Source: Thermoplasmatota archaeon (GTDB taxonomy: Archaea > Thermoplasmatota > E2 > DHVEG-1). From it: a DNA stretch of 17,920 nt. The notes below the pieces were generated by a model. The model was not told the DNA's origin, did no database searches, and was given only the letters and a program-made list of their open reading frames with translations. Positions 1 to 6,606 of the stretch are shown here, one piece after another (position 1 is the first letter of the stretch; the number at the start of each line of letters is the position of its first letter). A program made the translations under genes and the position numbers. Location: NCBI GenBank assembly GCA_018334795.1, contig JAGXLH010000025.1:1-17920 (forward strand). The letters run 5' to 3'.

Positions 1-22
1 TATCTGATCTGAGGAGTAGGCC

Positions 23-562
23 ATGTTAGAATTTGATGAAACTGACGAATTATTTGTTGGAGATGATATCCTTAATGAATTCTTCTCATGTATGGATTGT
101 GGATTATGCTGCCGATTTTTTTCAATTCTTCCGATTTATGAAAAGGAAATTGCTGAAGCAGCAGCATCATTAGAAATTCTTCCTGAAAAATTCAAACAGA
201 AATATACCAAAACAAATGATACCGATATGCAAAATACAAAATTTTCTTTAAAAACTCCCTGTCCTTTTTTAAAAGCAGATAGTTGTCGAATCTACAATCA
301 TCGATTCCTTGTTTGTAAAACATTTCCTCTTTTTATGAACTTATCAAAAAATGAAGCAATTCTCTCAGGAATTTACTTGTGTCCTCAAGCAACTCAATTT
401 TATGAGGGATTACTTGATTATTATAGAAAATATCACACTGAATTACATTACCAACTAATTGAAAAAGAAAAAGATATTGTCTTAGATGAAAAAGGTATGG
501 AGATCAAAGGAAAAGTATCCTTGTTTTCACCGTATCTTGACTGGTTGTATTCAATAGAATAA
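23..562 (+). CDS. YkgJ-type CxxCxxCC cysteine-cluster protein
   Basis: This 179-residue soluble protein has the zinc/iron-chelating cysteine cluster of the YkgJ (CxxCxxCC, PF03692-like) family. Cys23, Cys26, Cys29 and Cys30 form the N-terminal C-x2-C-x2-CC motif. Cys80, Cys88 and Cys98 follow in the typical CPFL...C.IY..R...C..FP arrangement, and Cys120 may be a further ligand. Family members are thought to bind a metal or Fe-S centre; the biochemical role is generally unknown. The ATG is preceded by GAGGAG (11-16), a good Shine-Dalgarno site. It is the first visible gene of a co-directional trio, 24-27 nt ahead of the GrpB gene. The family call is firm; function is not assigned. A second, divergent member lies at 11811. 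Confidence 0.85.
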   Translation: MLEFDETDELFVGDDILNEFFSCMDCGLCCRFFSILPIYEKEIAEAAASLEILPEKFKQKYTKTNDTDMQNTKFSLKTPCPFLKADSCRIYNHRFLVCKTFPLFMNLSKNEAILSGIYLCPQATQFYEGLLDYYRKYHTELHYQLIEKEKDIVLDEKGMEIKGKVSLFSPYLDWLYSIE

Positions 563-589
563 AAAAGAAGGGTTGGTGAGAAAAAAGTG

Positions 590-1177
590 ATGGATGAAAC
601 CTTGAAACAAAAAATTCAACAATTAGTTCGTGAGGAAATTGAAATTGTTTCCTACAATCCTAGTTGGCCTCGATTATTTGAAAAAGAAAAAACATTTTTA
701 CAAGACAATCTACCGGATGATCTTTTGGGACGAATTGAACATTTTGGTAGTACTGCTGTACCCGGGCTTTCTGCAAAACCAATTATTGATATCCTAGTTG
801 AAGTAACTAGTTTAGAAGAAACAAAAAATCGTATTGTTCCCATTCTTAAATTAGAAGGATATGAATATTTATGGCGACCAACCATTGGAAATCAACCGCC
901 ATATTATGCATGGTTTATCAAACGCAATTCGAAAGGAGCAAGATCTTATCATATTCATATGGTGGAATCCGATTCTAACCTCTGGAAGAGACTGTTTTTT
1001 AGAGATTATCTCATTGATTTTCCGGCTGAAGCAAAACGATATGATACGTTGAAAAAAACACTTGCTAAACGCTATTCTCATGATCGAATAGAATATACAA
1101 AACAAAAATCAGTATACATTCAAAAGATAACCGATAAAGCCTTAGCATATTATCAGGGAAAAAATGAATCGGAATGA
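590..1177 (+). CDS. GrpB/UPF0157 family protein (nucleotidyltransferase fold)
   Basis: This roughly 195-residue protein belongs to the GrpB/UPF0157 family. The diagnostic segment is HFGSTAVPGLSAKPIIDIL at about residues 51-70, which carries the GS and D.D-type positions of the nucleotidyltransferase fold. It is preceded by the VSYNPSWPRLFEKEK element typical of the N-terminus. A later HIHMV-type segment is also conserved. The family is sometimes fused to dephospho-CoA kinase in bacteria, but its own reaction is not settled. The start could be GTG at 587 or ATG at 590; GGTGAG at 575-580 serves either. The ORF overlaps the next gene by 14 nt, so the two are probably translationally coupled. Family call is strong; substrate unknown. 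Confidence 0.88.
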   Translation: MDETLKQKIQQLVREEIEIVSYNPSWPRLFEKEKTFLQDNLPDDLLGRIEHFGSTAVPGLSAKPIIDILVEVTSLEETKNRIVPILKLEGYEYLWRPTIGNQPPYYAWFIKRNSKGARSYHIHMVESDSNLWKRLFFRDYLIDFPAEAKRYDTLKKTLAKRYSHDRIEYTKQKSVYIQKITDKALAYYQGKNESE

Positions 1178-2150
1178 TAACTTTTCACTACTAAGCACCC
1201 ATAATCATCATTTTTCTGAAATTCTTTCATATTGGACCATTACATTTAAGCAAATCCATCCTAGGATTACTATTTCAGGTAGTCCACAGCGAAGTATATA
1301 TCGGATTGTTGTTGAAGATGAGGCTCAGCAAAAATATATATTAGAGCAAATCTCAGAGAACAATTATCAACGCAAACGAATCATTGCTCAAACGTTATCT
1401 TATTTATCAAATCAAGGAATTGATAAAGTAAATCCGTATTTGTCAAATAACCAAGATGAATTCATCACCAAAAGTGAACATGGTTTTTGGCAATTACAAT
1501 TGTTCATTAACGGAATTAATTTAGATAGACCATCCTATGTTTTTGATGAGTGGAGAGGAAAGGTTCTTGCTGAATTTTTAATAAATCTATGGAAAAAATC
1601 TTTGAAAATTCAAGATAAAATATCATTACCTTTTTTTTCACTCAAAAAATACGTTGTTGATATGTTTCGAAAAATGGAACAATTCGACAATGAGGAGTAT
1701 CAAAAACTTGGTTCTGTCATTTCCTATTTGGCATCTGATTTCTTGGTTCATTATGAAGAAATTCCAGCTCGTTTTTGTCATGGTGATTTTCATCCGTTAA
1801 ATATTATTTGGGGAAAGAATTCGGTAAATGCAGTGATTGACTGGGAGTTTATGGGAGAAAAAATCGAAATTTATGATATGGCTAATCTCTTAGGTTGTTT
1901 AGGATTTGAGGAACCAACAAGTTTGGTTCATGATTTTGCTTTAACCTTTATTAAAGAAATTAGGAAATCTAATCATATTTCAAAAATAGGCTTTCATTAT
2001 TTGTTTGATTGTATGATGGCACTTCGATTCGCTTGGCTTGCTGAGTGGTTAAGAACTAACGATAAGGATATGATTCAACTTGAAATTGATTTTTTACATC
2101 TTTTACATGAAAATAAAGAGATAATTAAGGAAAAATGGGCAGATATTTGA
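1164..2150 (+). CDS. Aminoglycoside phosphotransferase (APH) family kinase-like protein
   Basis: This 328-residue protein has the protein-kinase-like APH fold (PF01636 type). The catalytic loop reads HGDFHPLN at residues 206-213, giving the Brenner-type HxDxxxxN with Asp208 and Asn213. The metal-binding Asp follows in VIDWEF (Asp226). An N-lobe lysine in KYILEQ (about residue 57) could be the ATP-contacting lysine. The family phosphorylates small hydroxylated molecules such as aminoglycosides, choline, homoserine or sugars; nothing here identifies the substrate. Its ATG lies inside the 3' end of the GrpB gene, with CAGGGA just upstream, which supports coupled translation. Similar kinases are often annotated as resistance enzymes; that would be over-reading here. 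The gene ends 16 bp before a convergent gene. Confidence 0.85.
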   Translation: MNRNDNFSLLSTHNHHFSEILSYWTITFKQIHPRITISGSPQRSIYRIVVEDEAQQKYILEQISENNYQRKRIIAQTLSYLSNQGIDKVNPYLSNNQDEFITKSEHGFWQLQLFINGINLDRPSYVFDEWRGKVLAEFLINLWKKSLKIQDKISLPFFSLKKYVVDMFRKMEQFDNEEYQKLGSVISYLASDFLVHYEEIPARFCHGDFHPLNIIWGKNSVNAVIDWEFMGEKIEIYDMANLLGCLGFEEPTSLVHDFALTFIKEIRKSNHISKIGFHYLFDCMMALRFAWLAEWLRTNDKDMIQLEIDFLHLLHENKEIIKEKWADI

Positions 2151-2166
2151 AAAGAATACCATGCGT

Positions 2167-2574
2167 TTAGATGGCTTGTATTATTTTATTTGCTAGATAT
2201 GGAGATACAAAGGTAGTAATTGGAATGAACATCCAAATTCTTCCTTTGAGAATGTTGTAGTCTGCGATGAGATGATCCCAGGAATTTCCAAATGCATAAT
2301 GACCAGCTAAAAATTCAAAACAAATAGTCATGATCACCCAAATGGTTCCCATCATGATTGCTTCTTGACCGGTGAGGTTTAATCCACTAAATCGTAAGAT
2401 AAGAAGGGTGCCAATGAAAAAGATGGTCATTAATGTAAACGTGCTTAGTTGATGTGCTCGTAATTCATCTAAAAAAGAGGTGTACACTGCTTCCCGGATG
2501 ATTGCGTTTATGATGGCAAGAACCATAAAAAGAAACCAGGTTCCAAATGTTACCATGATAAATTTTGATTCCAT
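2167..2574 (-). CDS. Small four-helix membrane protein, conserved hypothetical
   Basis: This 135-residue protein has four predicted membrane helices, at about residues 6-24, 45-62, 73-92 and 113-131. Between helices 3 and 4 lies a polar segment with FEFLAGHYAFGNSWDHLI and ADYN..KGR.W. I recall this as a conserved signature of an uncharacterised integral membrane family in archaea and bacteria, but I cannot name it securely. No Shine-Dalgarno site precedes the ATG. A TATA-like stretch (TTTAAAAC on the minus strand, about 2597-2606) lies 25-30 nt upstream, overlapping the intergenic gap after the hydrolase gene, so it may have its own leaderless transcript. It could also be read through from that gene. 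Function unknown. Confidence 0.7.
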   Translation of the reverse strand: MESKFIMVTFGTWFLFMVLAIINAIIREAVYTSFLDELRAHQLSTFTLMTIFFIGTLLILRFSGLNLTGQEAIMMGTIWVIMTICFEFLAGHYAFGNSWDHLIADYNILKGRIWMFIPITTFVSPYLANKIIQAI

Positions 2575-2615
2575 GAGAAAATTTGAATGAACCCATGTTT
2601 TAAATTTATTAGGTT

Positions 2616-3842
2616 TTATGATGCAATCCTACTTGCTTTTCTAAATAATGCATCATTAATTGCGTTGAATGCTTTACGTTCAAGCCTTGTTGCAAGTAGT
2701 TCTGAGTCGAGTTCATTTGAAAACAGGATCACAGCGATATCATCATCGGGAATAATGGTTACGAGATCATGAACGCCAACATATCCACCACTATGGCCAT
2801 ATTCGTCTTTTCCAAAAAGATTATTTGTTATTGACCAGCCAAGCCCATAATTATATTTATCTTTTGGTGAAAAATGAGCAGTATGCATAAGATCAACTGT
2901 TGATTCTTCCAGTATTCTTATGCCATTCCATGCTCCACCATTCATGTGAGCAATGATAAAATGAGAGAATTCTTCAACAGTCGTTCTCAATGTAATTGAT
3001 GGATGGAGTACATGGATTCCGTAATGTGGATGTCTAAAGTAATGATTGTCTTTGTATTCATAAGGTACCGCGATATCTTCTACGTTGTGATCACTTAACC
3101 TGAATCCAGAAGTGGGCATTTGTAATGGTTGGAAAATGTGTTCTTTACAGTATTCATTAAAGTTTTGACCTGAGAGGATTTCTACTAGATAGGCAACGAT
3201 TGAAAATCCGATATTTGCATAATAATATTCTTCACCTGGTTTTGCAGTGGACCAGGTTGAGGAACTATATGCACTTCCTCCAGGAACAAGATATTCTTCT
3301 AACCACGGGTCGGGAAATCCTTCGACGTCAGGATCACCGGGTAAATAAGATAAGCAGATCCAGTATAGATTGTCATATGCCAGACTTGATCGATGTGACA
3401 AAATCATTTTGATGCTGATTGGAATGTTTGGATGATTTGGATTACGTAATTCAAAAGGGAGATATTCATTTACATCATCATCTAATTCAAAGAGTCCTTG
3501 ATCATATAATTGCATAAGTGCTGTTGCGGTAACTGTTTTTGAAACAGAAGCTTGAAGGTATAAGGTGTCAGTTGTTGCTTGTTTTTGATTTTCGAGATCG
3601 TAATAACCATATGCTTTTGACCAGGCAACTTCATCATCATGAATGATACCTGCAGCAATTGATGGTTTATGGCCAATTCTCATGAGCGTTTTTACGTAGG
3701 TGTCAAAAAAGAAGTCTGATACTGGTTGGCTTTGTTCAGCATCTGCTGTTTGTTGGTTTGATGTTGAAAAACCTGTGCTTACTGGAAAACTTACTCCAAT
3801 AAAGATGAGTACGATAAGAATTGAAATGATTTGTTTTTTCAT
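2616..3842 (-). CDS. Secreted serine hydrolase, beta-lactamase fold (class C/PBP4*-like)
   Basis: This 408-residue protein has the serine beta-lactamase/D-alanyl-D-alanine carboxypeptidase fold (PF00144). Residues 1-24 form a Sec-type signal peptide with a Lys-Lys start and a hydrophobic core. Catalytic motifs are in the expected order: S99-V-S-K102 (SxxK), Y208-A-N210 (YxN) and H350-S-G352 (in place of KTG, as in esterase/DD-peptidase-like members). The protein should act outside the membrane. Since most archaea lack murein, a peptidase or esterase acting on other substrates is more likely than beta-lactam hydrolysis. The start is supported by AGGGGA 8 nt upstream on the minus strand, and by a TATA-like box near 3890-3898. 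Family is certain; substrate unknown. Confidence 0.92.
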   Translation of the reverse strand: MKKQIISILIVLIFIGVSFPVSTGFSTSNQQTADAEQSQPVSDFFFDTYVKTLMRIGHKPSIAAGIIHDDEVAWSKAYGYYDLENQKQATTDTLYLQASVSKTVTATALMQLYDQGLFELDDDVNEYLPFELRNPNHPNIPISIKMILSHRSSLAYDNLYWICLSYLPGDPDVEGFPDPWLEEYLVPGGSAYSSSTWSTAKPGEEYYYANIGFSIVAYLVEILSGQNFNEYCKEHIFQPLQMPTSGFRLSDHNVEDIAVPYEYKDNHYFRHPHYGIHVLHPSITLRTTVEEFSHFIIAHMNGGAWNGIRILEESTVDLMHTAHFSPKDKYNYGLGWSITNNLFGKDEYGHSGGYVGVHDLVTIIPDDDIAVILFSNELDSELLATRLERKAFNAINDALFRKASRIAS

Positions 3843-3888
3843 AAATGATTTCCCCTATGATCCAATATTATATGTTATATCTTTTAGA

Positions 3889-3899
3889 TTATATAAAAT
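3889..3899 (-). promoter_or_regulatory. TATA-like box for the serine hydrolase gene
   Basis: The minus strand reads TTTTATATA here. That predicts a transcription start near 3868 and a leader of about 25 nt that would include the AGGGGA ribosome-binding site. The surrounding sequence is very AT-rich, so the exact box is uncertain. Confidence 0.45.
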
Positions 3900-3977
3900 T
3901 ATTTGGTTTTTTGGATGATTTTTTACAGAAGGTAACAATCATTCTTGCTTTAGAAGATGTAAAAAAATTCTGAGATT

Positions 3978-4006
3978 AAAAAGAAATAAAAAAAATAAAA
4001 AAGGAT
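3978..4006 (-). terminator. Poly-T terminator after the zinc mini-protein gene
   Basis: On the minus strand a series of T-runs (CCTTTTTTATTTTTTTTATT and further) lies about 40-65 nt beyond the stop codon of the 56-residue gene. It is flanked by a GAGATT/AATCTC inverted repeat (about 3972 and 4026). Such T-tracts are sufficient archaeal termination signals. It also separates this gene from the hydrolase gene downstream. Confidence 0.5.
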
Positions 4007-4043
4007 TTTTCGGTTAAAATTGTTAAATCTCAACTATTTTTTC

Positions 4044-4214
4044 CTAAAATCTCTTTGGTTTGTGTTTTTGAAAGCATTCTCTGCAGTACACAGGACGAGT
4101 ACCGTCAGGTTTGAAAGGAACTTCCGTTTCCTTTCCACAATCATCACAGGTTACTTTATGCATTTCACGAGGTCCTCTGTTAAAACCGCCTCGTCCTCTA
4201 TCTTTTTGATACAT
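4044..4214 (-). CDS. CxxC-x17-CxxC zinc-ribbon mini-protein (56 aa)
   Basis: A 56-residue protein reads from ATG at 4214 to TAG at 4044-4046. Its N-terminus is basic and glycine-rich (MYQKDRGRGGFNRGPREMHK). Two zinc-binding pairs follow, C23-x2-C26 (CDDC) and C44-x2-C47 (CREC), exactly 17 residues apart. This matches the CxxC-x17-CxxC small-protein domain common in archaea and candidate phyla. The Arg/Gly-rich tail next to a zinc ribbon suggests RNA or nucleic-acid binding, but this is inference. Start support: AAGGT lies about 7 nt upstream, a TATA-like box sits near 4264-4273 and a T-tract terminator follows. The overlapping plus-strand reading frame is a shadow. No function has been established that I know of. 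Confidence 0.85.
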   Translation of the reverse strand: MYQKDRGRGGFNRGPREMHKVTCDDCGKETEVPFKPDGTRPVYCRECFQKHKPKRF

Positions 4215-4262
4215 TATATTTACCTTTTTTAGGTTTTTTAATGGTTCACTGCTATACTGAAC

Positions 4263-4273
4263 TAGTATAAAAC
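4263..4273 (-). promoter_or_regulatory. TATA-like box for the zinc mini-protein
   Basis: The minus strand reads GTTTTATACT, about 50-60 nt upstream of the ATG at 4214. A start near 4242 would give a leader of about 28 nt carrying AAGGT. Together with the downstream T-tract this makes the small gene a complete transcription unit. Confidence 0.45.
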
Positions 4274-4414
4274 AGTATGGGAAGAAAAATCATAAAATCG
4301 TTTTATTCTAAATATTTGTAAATTTTTAACCCATTTATCCTAAAAATAATCATATTTTTATTGATTCAATTCAAACGGTTTCTTGAATTTTTCAAATGTG
4401 ATTCCGACACGATG

Positions 4415-4426
4415 ATTTTATATAAA
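4415..4426 (+). promoter_or_regulatory. TATA box for the OPT transporter gene
   Basis: TTTTATATAAAT is a near-consensus archaeal TATA box. It is centred about 35 nt upstream of the ATG at 4456, so the mRNA should start within about 10 nt of the start codon. No Shine-Dalgarno site precedes the gene, which agrees with leaderless or near-leaderless translation. Confidence 0.65.
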
Positions 4427-4455
4427 TTGTACTATATTATACTGCTTGAACAGTT

Positions 4456-6495
4456 ATGTCCTCTCGAGAAAACTTCAATTCATTTATTCCAGCAAAAACT
4501 GATTTACCAGAACTTACTATTAAAGCAGTCCTTGTTGGAGCATTACTCTCCATTGTTCTTGGATCCGCAAATGCTTATTTTGGATTATATGCAGGAATGA
4601 CGGTTTCAGCAGCAATCCCGGGTGCAGTCATGGCATTTGCATTACTTCGGCCTTTGAAAGGATCTATTCTAGAAATTAACATTGGAATGATGGGAGCAGC
4701 TGCCGGAACGGCTCTTGCAGCTGGCGTTATTTTTACTATACCTGCCATGGTCCTTCTAGGGACATGGACTGAGATTCAATATATTGAAACCACAATAGTT
4801 GCCGCTCTTGGAGGAATTCTAGGTGTACTTTGGATGGTTTCACTTCGACGAGCATTAATTATCAAAACAGATCTCCCTTTCCCGGAAGGTGTGGCAGTTG
4901 CAGCGGTATTAACTACTACTGTTGGTGATGGCACTGAAAAACATGACTCTGGAGGAAGTGGTGTTTGGTTACTTCTTGGTGGTATCCTTGGTGCATTATT
5001 GAAATTCGGTCAAGTTGGTATGCAAGCGATTGGTGGTAAAATCCAAGGGATCGTAAGTATTGGCAAATTTAACATTGGTGGTGGAGAACATCAAGGTTTT
5101 CTGTATGGTGGTTTAGCTACTTCACCTGCCCTTCTTGGCGTTGGCTGGATCATTGGACCAAAAATAGCTTCATTTGTGTTTGTTGGTGGACTAATTGGCT
5201 GGGCGATTCTTGCTCCATTAATTGCACTTGCAACAGGGATTCCCACTCCGATGACCGGTGCTGAGATTACAGATGCAATGGTGATGGGTGCAGGAAATTT
5301 GGAAGTTGGTAAGTTCATTTGGGGATTTTATCAGATCTGGGGTAATTACATTCGATATATCGGTGTTGGTGCAATGGTTGTTGGTGGACTTTGGACGATT
5401 TTTAATTTGCGTCATAATCTAGCTGATGGTATCCGAGAGGCAATCATTGGAATAAAAAGTAGTGGAGAAGCCAATACCAAAAAACGAACTGATCAAGATC
5501 TTAATTTCAAATGGGTATTTCTTACCATTGGTGCTTTAACCATCCCTGTATTTTTGTTATATGGTTGGATCTCAGATGAATGGGTGATATCGGGGATCAT
5601 GGCCGTGTTTGCTATTCTTTTTGCTTTTATTGCGAGTGCTATAGCTGGATATATGGCAGGTCTTGTTGGATCAAGTAATAATCCAACTTCTGGTGTAACA
5701 GTTTCAATATTACTGATCACCTCCTTAATACTTCTTGGTTTTGGGCTTTCTGGTGATATTAGTGCATATGGTGTCGCCTTACTTATTGCTGCAGTGATAG
5801 CTTGTTGTGCTGCGATATCTGGAGATGTTTTGCAATCGATGACTGCAGGTCAAATGATTGGTGCAACACCAGCAAAGCAACAAATCGCTGAGTTGATTGG
5901 AATTATGGCTGCAGCTCCAGTGCTTGCATTGGTTGTATCTGCTCTTGATAAAGCATATACGATTGGCAGTCCAAATCTTCCAGCTCCTCAGGCATTTTTA
6001 ATGAGTGGTATTATTAAAGGAGTGCTTGGTGGTGAGATGGTGTGGCCGTTTGTAATGGCGGGTGTGATTCTTGCGTTTGTATTGATTCTCATTGATCTAC
6101 CTGTGCTTCCTGTTGCGATTGGTATTTATTTACCATTTACTCTTGCAACCCCAATTTTTTGTGGAGGAATCATTCGTCATCTTACTAATCGACAAATTGA
6201 GAAGAAGTTTGGATCTGATGATGGTGAAAAGGCTACTGAATGGGAACTTGCGATTAAACAAACTGAAGTAAAGCCTAAGGAAAAAGTAATTCGTACTGGT
6301 TTGTTATTTACAGCTGGGCTTATTGCAGGTGAAGCATTAACTGGTGTAATTGTAGCATTTATTATTATCGCAGGATTGAATCTTACCGTGTTTCAGTATC
6401 CTCCAATTCTTCCAGGAATACTCCTCTGGTTGTTTATCGCAGTGCTTGTGTTTTATGTGCCACTTAGAGAAATTTATGCGAAAACAAAAGAGTAG
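4456..6495 (+). CDS. OPT family oligopeptide transporter
   Basis: This 679-residue polytopic membrane protein is a member of the OPT (oligopeptide transporter, PF03169) superfamily, proton-coupled importers of small peptides or metal chelates. Two family hallmarks are visible: LPFPEGVAVAAVL near residues 140-152 and SSNNPTSGVTVS near residue 408. The protein also has many Gly/Ala-rich hydrophobic segments and a soluble loop around residues 330-350 and 575-605. Length matches prokaryotic OPT proteins. The start is the ATG 35 nt after a clear TATA box. An upstream start in another frame is spurious. It stands alone and is followed by a hairpin/T-tract terminator. Whether it carries peptides or iron-siderophore-type ligands cannot be told from sequence. 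Confidence 0.95.
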   Translation: MSSRENFNSFIPAKTDLPELTIKAVLVGALLSIVLGSANAYFGLYAGMTVSAAIPGAVMAFALLRPLKGSILEINIGMMGAAAGTALAAGVIFTIPAMVLLGTWTEIQYIETTIVAALGGILGVLWMVSLRRALIIKTDLPFPEGVAVAAVLTTTVGDGTEKHDSGGSGVWLLLGGILGALLKFGQVGMQAIGGKIQGIVSIGKFNIGGGEHQGFLYGGLATSPALLGVGWIIGPKIASFVFVGGLIGWAILAPLIALATGIPTPMTGAEITDAMVMGAGNLEVGKFIWGFYQIWGNYIRYIGVGAMVVGGLWTIFNLRHNLADGIREAIIGIKSSGEANTKKRTDQDLNFKWVFLTIGALTIPVFLLYGWISDEWVISGIMAVFAILFAFIASAIAGYMAGLVGSSNNPTSGVTVSILLITSLILLGFGLSGDISAYGVALLIAAVIACCAAISGDVLQSMTAGQMIGATPAKQQIAELIGIMAAAPVLALVVSALDKAYTIGSPNLPAPQAFLMSGIIKGVLGGEMVWPFVMAGVILAFVLILIDLPVLPVAIGIYLPFTLATPIFCGGIIRHLTNRQIEKKFGSDDGEKATEWELAIKQTEVKPKEKVIRTGLLFTAGLIAGEALTGVIVAFIIIAGLNLTVFQYPPILPGILLWLFIAVLVFYVPLREIYAKTKE

Positions 6496-6510
6496 TCTTT
6501 TTAGAGTAAT

Positions 6511-6535
6511 GAAAGGTTTTCCCTTTCTTTTTTTC
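6511..6535 (+). terminator. Hairpin plus T-tract terminator after the OPT gene
   Basis: GAAAGG (6511-6516) pairs with CCTTTC (6522-6527) across a 5-nt loop and is followed directly by seven T residues. It lies 16 nt past the OPT stop codon. In an archaeon the T-run alone may be the active element. It separates the OPT gene from the ABC-F gene. Confidence 0.7.
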
Positions 6536-6567
6536 TTAATATTTTTAGTGTTTAAGGTGTTGGAAAG

Positions 6568-6578
6568 CTAAAATACTA
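6568..6578 (+). promoter_or_regulatory. Weak TATA-like box for the ABC-F gene
   Basis: CTAAAATACTA lies about 33 nt upstream of the ATG at 6607. The start codon has no Shine-Dalgarno site, so a short-leader transcript from here is plausible. The match to the consensus is poor. Confidence 0.35.
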
Positions 6579-6606
6579 AACAGAAGAACTGTATTACGCC
6601 CTTCTG

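Noticed and set aside
1164..2150. Antibiotic resistance gene call for the APH-fold protein
   Set aside because: The fold is used for many substrates, there is no mobile element nearby, and base composition matches the neighbours.
4020..4232. 70-codon plus-strand ORF
   Set aside because: It is the antisense shadow of the well-supported 56-residue zinc mini-protein gene.
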